Program-made: the position numbers and the translations under genes
From: Chryseobacterium sp.
GTDB lineage: Bacteria; Bacteroidota; Bacteroidia; Flavobacteriales; Weeksellaceae
Assembly (NCBI GenBank): GCA_031277615.1
Contig: JAITMC010000037.1
Span: 1-64,000, forward strand
Reading direction: 5' to 3'
Length of the DNA stretch: 64,000 nt
Notes under the pieces: generated by a model
Databases searched by the model: none
What the model was told of the DNA's origin: nothing
What the model saw: the letters and a program-made list of their open reading frames with translations, nothing else
Shown: positions 25,604-34,303 of the stretch, one piece after another
Numbering within the stretch: the first letter of the stretch is position 1
Layout: each line of letters starts with the position of its first letter

Positions 25604-25628
25604 ATCCCGGAACACTGCGTTCCGGGAT
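25604..25628 (-). terminator. Terminator of the transaldolase-like gene
   Basis: A 10-bp stem pairs atcccggaac (25604-25613) with gttccgggat (25619-25628), followed on the minus strand by a T-run. Confidence 0.9.
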
Positions 25629-25654
25629 CTTTATATCTGAATCAAAAATAAGTC

Positions 25655-26308
25655 TTATGCTAATTTCTGAGAATCTGCAACAAATTGAGCCAGTCCGCTG
25701 TCTGTTAACGGATGTTTCAGTAAGCTCAAGATCGGAGGAAGCGGAGAAGTAATAACGTCTGCCCCGATTTTAGCACAGTCGATGATGTGCATAGAATGAC
25801 GGATAGAAGCCGCAAGGATCTCAGTTTCGTACATATAATTATCAAAAATAAGTCTGATTTCCTGGATAAGGTTAAGACCGTCTGTAGAAATATCATCTAG
25901 TCTTCCTAAGAAAGGAGAAACGTAAGTTGCTCCTGCTTTTGCTGCCAAAAGAGCCTGTCCCGGAGAGAAAATCAGGGTACAGTTGGTTTTGATTCCCTTG
26001 TCAGAAAAATATTTTAACGCTTTGATACCGTCTTTGATCATTGGGATCTTTACAACGATATTTTCGTGGATAGCCGCTAATTCTTCACCTTCTTTTATCA
26101 TTTCTTCATAGGTCGTAGAAAGTACTTCCGCAGAAATATCACCATCTACAAGCTCGCAGATCGTTTTATAATGATTTCTGATCGCTTCAGACCCCTGGAT
26201 TCCTTCTTTCGCCATTAAGGAAGGATTGGTAGTAACCCCGTCTAAAATTCCCAGATCTTTTGCTTCTTTGATCTGCTCTAAATTGGCTGTGTCAATAAAA
26301 AATTTCAT
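25655..26308 (-). CDS. Small transaldolase / fructose-6-phosphate aldolase
   Basis: The 217-residue (beta/alpha)8 enzyme starts [20 protein letters not shown]. An upstream TTG would add nine residues and overlaps the -7 promoter element, so it was rejected. The Schiff-base Lys is in [14 protein letters not shown], and other blocks are [13 protein letters not shown] and [11 protein letters not shown]. The short TalC class covers both transaldolase of the pentose phosphate pathway and fructose-6-phosphate aldolase. The sequence alone does not separate the two. It is monocistronic. Confidence 0.92.
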   Translation of the reverse strand: MKFFIDTANLEQIKEAKDLGILDGVTTNPSLMAKEGIQGSEAIRNHYKTICELVDGDISAEVLSTTYEEMIKEGEELAAIHENIVVKIPMIKDGIKALKYFSDKGIKTNCTLIFSPGQALLAAKAGATYVSPFLGRLDDISTDGLNLIQEIRLIFDNYMYETEILAASIRHSMHIIDCAKIGADVITSPLPPILSLLKHPLTDSGLAQFVADSQKLA

Positions 26309-26332
26309 TTTGTTTGATCGATTTATTTGCTG

Positions 26333-26340
26333 CAAAGATA
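26333..26340 (-). promoter_or_regulatory. Promoter -7 element of the transaldolase-like gene
   Basis: Read leftward, TATCTTTG fits TAnnTTTG, 24 bases upstream of the start codon. Confidence 0.65.
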
Positions 26341-26434
26341 AGGATTCCTTTGTGAGTGGAAAATTTTAATTTCATTTAGACAGAACAGCCGGATACTCAT
26401 GGGTTTAGAATATACATCAATAGGAAATTAACTG

Positions 26435-26442
26435 TACCTTTG
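26435..26442 (+). promoter_or_regulatory. Promoter -7 element for a possibly leaderless mRNA
   Basis: TACCTTTG ends six bases before the ATG at 26449. Because transcription usually begins about seven bases after this motif, the start codon would be at or next to the first transcribed base. Confidence 0.6.
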
Positions 26443-26448
26443 TGAAGC

Positions 26449-26937
26449 ATGAAAAATAACAGCTTTACTGCCCGACTGGAAATTATCGGGATCAATCCTT
26501 TTGTTTTCCTTCCGGAACATGTTTTAAATGAGATATTTGAAGCATCCGGTAAGGAGAAAAGTCCGATTCCGGTAAAAGGAACGGTAAACGGAAAAGAATT
26601 TAAACAGAACCTGATGAAATATCTGGGCGAATGGAGGCTGTATGTAAATCTTACCATGCTGAAAAACTCACCTAAAAGAATAGGGGAGAGCCTTGAAATT
26701 TCAGTGGAGTATGATGATGCCGACCGGAATATTACCATTCATCCGGAGCTGGAAAAAGCAATTAAAGCAAACAGTCTGGCCAGTGCCAGTTTCGAGCGGC
26801 TGATTCCGTCCAGGCGGTATGAACTGATCCGTTATATCCACCATCTGAAAACGGAAGCTGCCGTTCAGCGGAATATAGAAAAGATCATTCGGCACTTACA
26901 GGGTGAAACTGATTTTTTTGGAAAGAAAATTGAGTAA
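26449..26937 (+). CDS. YdeI/OmpD-associated family protein with DUF1905-type domain
   Basis: This 162-residue soluble protein has two parts. Residues 5-95 are a beta-barrel DUF1905-like domain with the motif IPVKGTVNGKEF. Residues 105-160 form the helical YdeI-type tail, with SFERLIPSRRYELIRYIHH. The family is linked by annotation to bacteriocin or antimicrobial-peptide tolerance, but its biochemical role is not known. It is monocistronic and faces away from the transaldolase gene. Confidence 0.82.
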   Translation: MKNNSFTARLEIIGINPFVFLPEHVLNEIFEASGKEKSPIPVKGTVNGKEFKQNLMKYLGEWRLYVNLTMLKNSPKRIGESLEISVEYDDADRNITIHPELEKAIKANSLASASFERLIPSRRYELIRYIHHLKTEAAVQRNIEKIIRHLQGETDFFGKKIE

Positions 26938-27171
26938 ATTTCCCACCGATTCTGCTAATATTTTCCGGTGTTTATTCTCCCGCAGATTCGGCAGATGGAG
27001 CAGATCTTATCCAGTCAATGAAAAATCGCAGTTAAGCGAACCTCTTTGTGTAAAGTTTTAAACTTAAAAAATAAAAAAGTGTGAAATCTTTTGTCCTCGT
27101 GATTAAGTATAAAATTTAAAATCCCTTCCCGGATTTTTGAGACTGATCCATAAAATGAATTGTGTAAAAAG

Positions 27172-27199
27172 AAAAAATCCGGAAATATTTCCGGATTTT
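27172..27199 (-). terminator. Terminator of the TPR protein gene
   Basis: A stem pairs aaaatccgg (27174-27182) with ccggatttt (27191-27199), with a T-run after it on the minus strand. Confidence 0.85.
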
Positions 27200-27203
27200 G
27201 CTG

Positions 27204-27764
27204 TTATGAGTTCAAAGCTTGGCTAAGCTTGATCGCGTCTTGGTTGTTGGGGTCATACTGTAATGATTTGGCAATATGTTCCTTGGCTTTATTAGGATTG
27301 CTTTTCTGCTCAGAAAATGCGATATAGAAATAGGCATAAGCCAGATTTTTCTTATTTTGTTCAACCTCTTCAGGTTTTACCTTCGTTACATATTTTTCAT
27401 AGGCCAGTTTGGCATTCACATCATCTTTAGCAGACTGATAGGCATAAGCCTGGCTGTAATAGGAGGGAGCCCAGTCCGGTAACAAAACAGAGATTTTTTT
27501 CCAGGTATCAATCGCATTCGTCCAGTCTGAAACTTCCTGATAGGCAGTGGCTAGTTTTGCCATTGCTTCCGCATCTTTCGGATTCGCCTCAATCTGCTTT
27601 TTCAGTGCTTCAATAGTCGGATTGCCGGTCTGAACCGTGGCAGCCGGATTAGCTGTAGTAGTGGTAGTATCTCCCTGAGTGGTCTGTGCGTTGACAAAAC
27701 CTGCTGTTCCTACAAATAATAAACCTACAAATAGATTTTTAATATTTACTTTAACCATTTTCAT
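27204..27764 (-). CDS. Exported TPR-repeat protein
   Basis: The 186-residue protein has a signal peptide of about 26 residues (ending FVNA-Q), a Thr-rich low-complexity linker (TTQGDTTTTTANP), and helical TPR repeats (about residues 50-185). Recognisable repeat cores are AMAKLATAYQEVSDWTNAID and KAKEHIAKSLQYDPNNQDA. TPR domains mediate protein contacts, here in the periplasm. No enzymatic motif is present. It is monocistronic. Confidence 0.82.
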   Translation of the reverse strand: MKMVKVNIKNLFVGLLFVGTAGFVNAQTTQGDTTTTTANPAATVQTGNPTIEALKKQIEANPKDAEAMAKLATAYQEVSDWTNAIDTWKKISVLLPDWAPSYYSQAYAYQSAKDDVNAKLAYEKYVTKVKPEEVEQNKKNLAYAYFYIAFSEQKSNPNKAKEHIAKSLQYDPNNQDAIKLSQALNS

Positions 27765-27888
27765 AATCTTATATTTAAAAATTCTAAATACTGAAATTCA
27801 ATAATAATTCCACAGAAGCTCAAATTTTAGAAGCTTTAAGTTTTTTTAGACAATATTAACGGAATCGGTGTTTTTTTTAATTTAATTT

Positions 27889-27918
27889 TTGATTCCTTCG
27901 CGTTTGGGTCTATCTTTG
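27889..27918 (+). promoter_or_regulatory. Promoter of pepE
   Basis: TTG (27889-27891), 19 bases and TATCTTTG (27911-27918) are an exact fit to the flavobacterial promoter rule. Confidence 0.75.
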
Positions 27919-27949
27919 TGATTCAACTTTTTTAACACTATTTCCTGTT

Positions 27950-28645
27950 ATGAATATCATATTAGCTTCAACCTCTACGATTTTCGGTGGAGAATATCTG
28001 GAATATTTAAGAGAAGAATTAATTCAACTGTATAAAGGAATTGATGAAATTATATTTATTCCTTTCGCAAGACCCGGAGGAATTTCTCATGATGACTATA
28101 CGGCAAAAGCGCGGGCTTTCTTTGAAACCCTCGGGATCAAAGTAAAAGGACTTCACGAATTTGACAATAAAACAGAAGCCCTGAATGACGCAAAAGGCTA
28201 TTTTACCGGAGGCGGAAATACTTTTCTGCTGGTAAAGACTCTGCACGAAGAAGGACTTATGAACGTTTTGAAATCGAATGTGGAAAAAGGGAAGGCTTAT
28301 CTGGGCTGCAGTGCGGGAAGCAATATCGGAGGTCAGAACATGAAAACCACGAATGATATGCCGATTGTTTATCCCCCAAGCTTTGACTGTATGGGGCTGG
28401 TTCCTTTCAATATCAACCCGCATTATCTTGATCCCAATCCGGATCTTAAGCATAACGGTGAAACAAGGGAAACGCGGATTAAGGAATTTCTAACTCAGAA
28501 TGACATCAAAGTCGTAGGCCTCAGAGAAGGAAACTGGATCAGAAGAATCAGTGATACCATTACGGTAGAAGGAAGTGAGCTGACCCGGATTTTTGAAAAA
28601 GGGAAAGAGCCTTACGAAATCGAAGCGGGAAGCAGCTTATCATGA
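27950..28645 (+). CDS. pepE: Dipeptidase E (S51 family)
   Basis: The 231-residue serine peptidase cleaves dipeptides with N-terminal aspartate. The nucleophile Ser is in YLGCSAGSNIGG, with supporting motifs FTGGGNTF and NPHYLDPNP, where the His is catalytic. Family length is about 230, as here. Its stop overlaps the start of the next gene by four bases (ATGA at 28642-28645), which implies cotranslation. Confidence 0.93.
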   Translation: MNIILASTSTIFGGEYLEYLREELIQLYKGIDEIIFIPFARPGGISHDDYTAKARAFFETLGIKVKGLHEFDNKTEALNDAKGYFTGGGNTFLLVKTLHEEGLMNVLKSNVEKGKAYLGCSAGSNIGGQNMKTTNDMPIVYPPSFDCMGLVPFNINPHYLDPNPDLKHNGETRETRIKEFLTQNDIKVVGLREGNWIRRISDTITVEGSELTRIFEKGKEPYEIEAGSSLS

Positions 28646-29505
28646 ATCAGGAAGACATCAGCAGGTTTGCAGAACGCAATCTGAAGAACTTTTCAGTCAA
28701 CAGCACCGGATGGTATGATCTGATCCGGAAAATGCTGTTTGAATTTGCCGTAGGAGGCTGGAATATGGAGAATGACGTTTTCGGAAAAGAAAAGTTCGGG
28801 GAACTGCGCTGTTATATCCATTCGGAAAACAGGGAACTGGATGCGGTTATCAAAAAAATTGTAGACAAATATTCTGCATTGTCCGTGAAAACCTGTGAGA
28901 TATGTGGTAATGAAGGGAAAATGAGAACGATAGGTTCCTGGCAAACCACGTTATGCCTGGATCATTTTCTGGAGCAAAAACCGGTGATAGAGATCGATGG
29001 AGAACAGAACATCGGATACCGTAAGAAAACGATCCTGAATCTGAAACAGGTTGTGAAAGCAGAAGTGGAACTGGACCTTGAGAAAGTAAGGCTTTATACC
29101 CGGGACTCGGTTCATACAGGAAAATCGTTTTATTTTTCCTGGCAGGAACCGAATTACTATCTGCTTTTAAAAACCATCCCTCTGCATGTATTTCCGGAAG
29201 ACAGCCAAAGCCGGATTTCTGAGCTGTTCCAGAATCTGGAGAATTGTGAAATATGTGGCCATAAGGCCGTTCACCAGAAGTCTTGCCTTCGCTGTTGTAA
29301 CGAACCGTGGGGTGTATGCCGGTATCATACTGAAGACTACGGCGAAAAATCAAATTATATCAAAAACTGTCAGATGGATATTTTTATCGATGAGGATGAT
29401 TATGAGAAATATTTTAAATATGACCGCTCATTTGAGAAAGTTCCTGATCATCAGATTCTTTTCACTCACACTGATCTCAGGAAATATGAATCGCTTTTAT
29501 TTTAA
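28642..29505 (+). CDS. Cys-rich protein with two CxxC clusters, unknown function
   Basis: The 287-residue soluble protein carries two similar zinc-finger-like blocks. One is CEICGNEGKMR near residues 91-101, with a Cys-Leu-Asp-His pair after it (about residue 111). The other is CEICGHKAVHQKSCLRCC near residues 202-219, with CRYHTED following. The repeated CEICG motif suggests an internal duplication. No catalytic motif is seen. Translational overlap with pepE indicates an operon and possibly a related role in amino acid or peptide turnover, which is inference. Confidence 0.72.
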   Translation: MNQEDISRFAERNLKNFSVNSTGWYDLIRKMLFEFAVGGWNMENDVFGKEKFGELRCYIHSENRELDAVIKKIVDKYSALSVKTCEICGNEGKMRTIGSWQTTLCLDHFLEQKPVIEIDGEQNIGYRKKTILNLKQVVKAEVELDLEKVRLYTRDSVHTGKSFYFSWQEPNYYLLLKTIPLHVFPEDSQSRISELFQNLENCEICGHKAVHQKSCLRCCNEPWGVCRYHTEDYGEKSNYIKNCQMDIFIDEDDYEKYFKYDRSFEKVPDHQILFTHTDLRKYESLLF

Positions 29506-29619
29506 CTATATTTGATCTGAAATTAAAATAACAAACCCTGAAATACCGTCCGATCCCCCATTATTATCCGGCAGTATTTCAGGAATATCAGCAAAAATTT
29601 GGCATAAAACAACAGTGCA

Positions 29620-30987
29620 ATGAAAAAAACACTTGCGGTTCTCACGCTTTCCGTACAGATCGTCTCTGCCCAGAATATGGCCCAGAAGTTAGATAAAGCC
29701 ACCAAAGATCTGATGGATTCTTCGGGGGCTATCTCATCCGGTTTATCATTTTATGTTTCCGATGAAAGCGGGAACCTCATCTACGAATATCAGGGCAATA
29801 AAGGGCTTTCAACGGCTTCCACACAAAAAATTTTCACAGCAGGAGCCGCGCTGGAAACCCTGGGCCGGAATTATACTTACAAAACAACGGCAGGATATTC
29901 AGGAAATCTTGCAGGAGGTACGCTGAACGGGAACCTAGTCATCAGTTCAAACGGAGATCCTACCCTGGGAAGCTGGCGTTATGAGGCCTACAAGCCTGAA
30001 GCATTTAAAAAGAAATTTATTGAAGCCGTAAAAAATTCCGGAATTACCAAAATATCCGGAGATCTGGTGATTGATGATGCTTATTTTGATCATCAGACCA
30101 TTCCTGGAGGGTGGCCCTGGGATGACCTCGGAAATTATTACGGAGCCGGAGCGTGGGGAATCAACTGGCGGGAAAATCAGTTTGATATCAATATCAACGG
30201 GACAGAATTTAAAGGTTTTTCCTATCCGCTGGAAAATGTAAAATGGCTGAATGACCTGAAAGCAGGCGGAAATTCTGATCAGAGTCTTATTTTTACAGCA
30301 CCCCATTCCGGAGTGGCATTGATTAATGGTACTTTGCCTGCCGGAAAAACAGTAACGGTTTCCGGTGCCGTGCCGAATCCACCGCTGCAATTGGGAACAG
30401 AGGCAAAACTATGGCTGAAAGAAGCTGGTATTGATATTTCCGGAAAAGTAGTGACTTCTTCACAGCTTGAAATGGAAGGGAAGAGTTTAGAAGCTCCCAA
30501 AAATACCATCCTGACGTATCAGTCTCCGGCTCTGGAGAAGATCGTATACTGGTTTCTAAGAAAAAGTGTGAATCTGTATGGCGAAACCCTGATCAAAACC
30601 TTAGGAAAAGAAAAGAAAGGAAATTCAAGCTTTAAAAGCGGAGTGGCTTACCTGAAAGAATTCTGGAAATCAAAAGGAATCAACCCGAATATGATCAATT
30701 TTGCAGATGGAAGCGGACTTTCCCCACAGAATTACGTAGCCGCCAAAGCGGAAGTGCAGGCGCTTTTATATGCAAAAAAACAGCCGTGGTTTGATGCTTA
30801 TTACGACGGATTTCCGGTGCAGGAGAACGGAATGAAAATGAAAAGCGGCACCATGAGGGACACCAAATCCTTTGCCGGCTATCATACGGCGAAAGATGGT
30901 AAAAAATACGTATTTTCGATCATAATCAATAACTATCAGGGAAGCGGAAGTGCAGAGCTGCAGAAAATCCTGAATGTTTTAAAATAA
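29620..30987 (+). CDS. dacB: D-alanyl-D-alanine carboxypeptidase/endopeptidase, PBP4 (S13) family
   Basis: The 455-residue exported enzyme has a signal peptide of about 18 residues (ending IVSAQ) and the S13 active-site set. The SxxK motif is S-T-Q-K at residues 67-70, the SxN-like motif is in KSVNLYGE, and the KTG motif appears as KSG (MKSGTMRDT). These periplasmic enzymes trim or cleave peptidoglycan cross-links. Length is usual for the family. Its stop codon is followed after six bases by a GTG-started kinase gene, suggesting an operon. Confidence 0.92.
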   Translation: MKKTLAVLTLSVQIVSAQNMAQKLDKATKDLMDSSGAISSGLSFYVSDESGNLIYEYQGNKGLSTASTQKIFTAGAALETLGRNYTYKTTAGYSGNLAGGTLNGNLVISSNGDPTLGSWRYEAYKPEAFKKKFIEAVKNSGITKISGDLVIDDAYFDHQTIPGGWPWDDLGNYYGAGAWGINWRENQFDININGTEFKGFSYPLENVKWLNDLKAGGNSDQSLIFTAPHSGVALINGTLPAGKTVTVSGAVPNPPLQLGTEAKLWLKEAGIDISGKVVTSSQLEMEGKSLEAPKNTILTYQSPALEKIVYWFLRKSVNLYGETLIKTLGKEKKGNSSFKSGVAYLKEFWKSKGINPNMINFADGSGLSPQNYVAAKAEVQALLYAKKQPWFDAYYDGFPVQENGMKMKSGTMRDTKSFAGYHTAKDGKKYVFSIIINNYQGSGSAELQKILNVLK

Positions 30988-30993
30988 ACGGCT

Positions 30994-32160
30994 GTGAGGA
31001 AATCCATACTGACCCGACTGAATAACTGGATCATTTTTGTTGTGATGACCGTTTTGGTAGTTGCTATAGTAGTGGCTTCTACCTCACTTATTAATTTTCT
31101 TAGAAAAGAAGAGATTAAAAGAATCAGTCTCCTTTCAAAAGCGATAAGAATCCAGCAGGAGGTAAAAGCTCCGGATACGGATGTTCTGGATCTTTTGCCG
31201 GAGATTCTTAATATAAACAATACGATCCCGTTCATTGTAACAGATAAAGATAAAAAACCGATTATAGATATTGGATATTACAGAAATATCCCGGAAGCTG
31301 CTATAAAAGACCCTAAAAAGCTACAGGCTCTCATGGACAAGATGGAAAAGAACTATGATCCTATCGAAATCAAAGTTCCGGACGGTAATAACCAGTTTGT
31401 GTATTATGACAACTCCCGGTTACTGAATAATCTCCGGTATTCTCCTTACATCCTGGGACTGTTCATTCTGCTTTATTTTGGATTTTCATTCTGGTTTTTC
31501 AAAACGATCAAAAAAACAGATGAAGGTTATCTTTGGGCCGGACTGGCTAAAGAAACTGCCCATCAGATCGGAACTCCTTTATCTTCCATGATCGGCTGGA
31601 TGGAAATTATGAAGCTGGAAACACCGGATTCCGAAGGCGTTTATGAGATTGAAAAAGATATCGAAAGGCTGAGAACCATTTCTGAACGTTTCTCAAAAAT
31701 TGGTTCGGTTCCGGAGCTGAATGATATGAACTTCAATGAAACCATTCAGGAAAATTATGATTATCTGAAAACACGGATTTCCAGAAAAATAGAATTCAGT
31801 CTGCATCTTCCTGCCTACACCGTGATGCTGCCTCACAATAAAATCCTGATGAGCTGGGTGATCGAAAACCTCGTGAAAAATGCGGTAGATGCCATGAAAG
31901 GTGAAGGAACCCTGGTGATGTATGTCTTTGAAAGAAATAAAAATATCCTGGTCGAAGTAAAGGATACCGGTAGCGGAATGACCAAACAACAGGCAAGAAA
32001 TGCTTTCAAACCCGGATATTCAACCAAGAAAAGAGGCTGGGGGCTGGGACTTTCATTAGCCAGAAGAGTAATTCATGAATATCATAACGGAGATATTAAA
32101 ATTGCCCAGACCGAAGTAGGAAAGGGCACAACCTTCAGAATTACGATTAGGAAAGCCTGA
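30994..32160 (+). CDS. Orphan sensor histidine kinase
   Basis: The 388-residue protein starts with GTG. It has two membrane segments (about residues 13-35 and 150-172) flanking a periplasmic loop of about 115 residues. The dimerisation motif AKETAHQIGTPLSSM contains the phospho-acceptor His 190. The kinase domain has an N box (ENLVKNAVDAM), G1 (DTGSGM) and G2 (GWGLGLSLARRV). No response regulator gene is adjacent, so its partner is elsewhere. The close spacing to the PBP4 gene suggests a cell-wall or envelope-sensing role. Confidence 0.9.
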   Translation: MRKSILTRLNNWIIFVVMTVLVVAIVVASTSLINFLRKEEIKRISLLSKAIRIQQEVKAPDTDVLDLLPEILNINNTIPFIVTDKDKKPIIDIGYYRNIPEAAIKDPKKLQALMDKMEKNYDPIEIKVPDGNNQFVYYDNSRLLNNLRYSPYILGLFILLYFGFSFWFFKTIKKTDEGYLWAGLAKETAHQIGTPLSSMIGWMEIMKLETPDSEGVYEIEKDIERLRTISERFSKIGSVPELNDMNFNETIQENYDYLKTRISRKIEFSLHLPAYTVMLPHNKILMSWVIENLVKNAVDAMKGEGTLVMYVFERNKNILVEVKDTGSGMTKQQARNAFKPGYSTKKRGWGLGLSLARRVIHEYHNGDIKIAQTEVGKGTTFRITIRKA

Positions 32161-32254
32161 TTGATTAACTTCTCCAACTTAATCAATCCCTTTTAAACCT
32201 TATATCCAAACGATTAAACCTATAAGTCATATAAAATATTACCTTTTTGGCAAC

Positions 32255-32280
32255 AAAAAAGCGGAGCATCACTCCGCTTT
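32255..32280. terminator. Bidirectional terminator between convergent genes
   Basis: A stem aaagcggag-catca-ctccgcttt lies between the rightward kinase and leftward M61 gene, with an A-run on one side and T residues on the other. Confidence 0.85.
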
Positions 32281-32295
32281 CCTTTATATGAATTA

Positions 32296-34152
32296 TTACT
32301 TCTTACCTGTCAGCCACTGATCCTGCAGTTTCTGTTCCGCAGGAGTAGGACTGGCTTTAAACTGAAGCGTTTCTATGCTCATTTTATCCAGAACGGCTTT
32401 ACCTCTAAGGGTCATTTTTTCATTTTTACCGCCATTATTTCTGAGAATGGTAACACTCACTTCCTGGCCTTCCTTGATTGATCTTGCATAGCCAATAAAA
32501 TCCTGCATTTTCTGGATATCCACTGTTTTTCCGTCCAGAGCGAGAATTTCATCAGTGCTTTTGAAGCCTATATTTTTAGCGAAAGTGGATAAAGCTGCTG
32601 TTTCATCAAAGACAAGGGTCTTATTTTTCTCGTTATATCCGGTAAGGTTCGGATCTTTGATAAACCAGAAGATCGGTGGGATTTCCTGTTTGTTAACGGT
32701 TACTCCAACCATATTCAGGTATTCTGCATAAGGGGTAGGCTGGTTTCCGGCAATATATTTATTATAGAATTCTTTTACCTGTGGATATCCGGTAACGGCA
32801 ACCAGTTCATCAATCAGCTTATCATCTTTGAAAGGCTTGTTTTCTCCGAATCTCTGCGACAGCTTTCTGATCATATCGCGGTAGCCCATTTCTCCGTTGG
32901 ACAGCTTTCTCAGTTCAATATCCAGACACATGGCCAGAAGAGCTCCTTTTTCGTATACATTTCTGTATTGGTCTTTATAAGGCTCCTTTAATACATTTTT
33001 ACTCATTACCGTAAAAGGCATGGTGTCATCGTAATTCTTGGAGTTGGCGATCTTTTCAGCCATACGATCCAGAAATTCCTCCTTATTGATCAGCCCTTCC
33101 TGAATCTGGAAAAGGTTTGCAAAATATTCGGTACCGCCTTCATACATCCAGAGATGCTGGGACATTTTCGGATCTGCATAATCGAAGTAGTGAATCTCTT
33201 CAGAATGGGTTTTCAATGGGTTTACCGTATGGAAAAACTCGTGCGAAACCACATCGGTAAGGGTCTTGTCGATAGCATTCTTAGGCATCGCTTCAGGAAG
33301 TACCACGCTGGTGGATTCGTGATGTTCCAAAGCTCCGAAACCTTTGATGTCAGGACCGCTGCCTCCGGAAAGATACAGCATGATGGCATATTTCTTATTG
33401 GTATTCATATCGCCTAAGAATTTCTTCTGGGCAACCACCATTTTTTCTATATTGTCTTTAAAGTCAGCGGCTTTATATTTTCCGGTCGCGGAATAAACGC
33501 CAAGTACCAGGTCCATTCCTCCGGCATTGAAGGTGATATAATCCGGCTTGCTGTACATCAGCGGGGAATCTGTCACTTTCGCATAGTTGGCCAGGGTAAA
33601 CGTATCGGTAGCATCAGATTTATCCTGATCCACAAGAGCGGTTGTTCCATAGAAATCCGCAGGCTTCTGAACGATCAGCTGGTAAGGAACATCCTGCATA
33701 TTATCGATATAGCCGATAAAACCGTGGGTGTTGATCAGGTATACCTTTCCTTCCTCAATATTCGTTCCTGAAGGAGAGAATACCGCCTTATGCTTAGACG
33801 TATCCATTTCCTCATCGAAGCTGTCATTCACCAGATAGGTAACTTTCGATAGATTCTGGGCATTCTTTAATGAATAGGTATTGTCATTTACTTTTGTATA
33901 GGTAAGTTCTTTGCCCTTGTTATCATAAAATTTAATTCCTTCCACAAATCTTCCGTAATCATCTACAGAATAGGTGCCGGGAACTGTTTTAGGAAAATGG
34001 AATTTTACGTCTCCGGATTTCATTTTCGGAAACTCCATCGTAACGGCAACTTTGTCGTCTTTTACATGAACAAGGTCAATCGTTGTCTTTATGGACTGGG
34101 CATTGGCCATCAGAGCGGCAAAAAGTCCCAGACTGAGCGCTGTTTTTTTCAT
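32296..34152 (-). CDS. M61-family (glycyl aminopeptidase-like) secreted metallopeptidase with PDZ domain
   Basis: The 618-residue protein has a signal peptide of about 18 residues (ending LMANAQ), a large beta-rich N-domain, and the zinc motif HEFFH in the middle (VVSHEFFHTVNPL). A downstream Glu in MYEGGTEYFANL completes the site. A PDZ domain follows at the C-terminus (about 510-600, with GFKSTDEILALDGKTV). It ends without a T9SS tail. M61 enzymes trim N-terminal residues from peptides; the true target is unknown. Confidence 0.9.
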   Translation of the reverse strand: MKKTALSLGLFAALMANAQSIKTTIDLVHVKDDKVAVTMEFPKMKSGDVKFHFPKTVPGTYSVDDYGRFVEGIKFYDNKGKELTYTKVNDNTYSLKNAQNLSKVTYLVNDSFDEEMDTSKHKAVFSPSGTNIEEGKVYLINTHGFIGYIDNMQDVPYQLIVQKPADFYGTTALVDQDKSDATDTFTLANYAKVTDSPLMYSKPDYITFNAGGMDLVLGVYSATGKYKAADFKDNIEKMVVAQKKFLGDMNTNKKYAIMLYLSGGSGPDIKGFGALEHHESTSVVLPEAMPKNAIDKTLTDVVSHEFFHTVNPLKTHSEEIHYFDYADPKMSQHLWMYEGGTEYFANLFQIQEGLINKEEFLDRMAEKIANSKNYDDTMPFTVMSKNVLKEPYKDQYRNVYEKGALLAMCLDIELRKLSNGEMGYRDMIRKLSQRFGENKPFKDDKLIDELVAVTGYPQVKEFYNKYIAGNQPTPYAEYLNMVGVTVNKQEIPPIFWFIKDPNLTGYNEKNKTLVFDETAALSTFAKNIGFKSTDEILALDGKTVDIQKMQDFIGYARSIKEGQEVSVTILRNNGGKNEKMTLRGKAVLDKMSIETLQFKASPTPAEQKLQDQWLTGKK

Positions 34153-34261
34153 TAAGTTTGAATTTTATACTTAAATAGTTGTTATTTTTCTCATTTTGTT
34201 ACGAAACAGCGTATTAAACTTTTCTTAAAATTTTGAGAAATGATTCTTGCTGTTTTAACAA

Positions 34262-34297
34262 CAAAAGGCAAATCCGCCTGAACGACTTTGCCTTTTG
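34262..34297 (-). terminator. Terminator of the first M1 peptidase gene
   Basis: A perfect 11-bp stem pairs caaaaggcaaa (34262-34272) with tttgccttttg (34287-34297). Confidence 0.85.
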
Positions 34298-34303
34298 ATG
34301 GAT

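Larger units (their letters stand above)
24915..25654. other. Repeat-rich intergenic region
   Basis: The 740-base spacer has no credible gene. It holds repeat R1 copy B (25052-25105), a palindrome aggataaa-aagc-tttatcct (25242-25261), a structured 126-base element (25351-25476), a long AT hairpin (25499-25526) and the terminator of the leftward gene. Confidence 0.7.
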
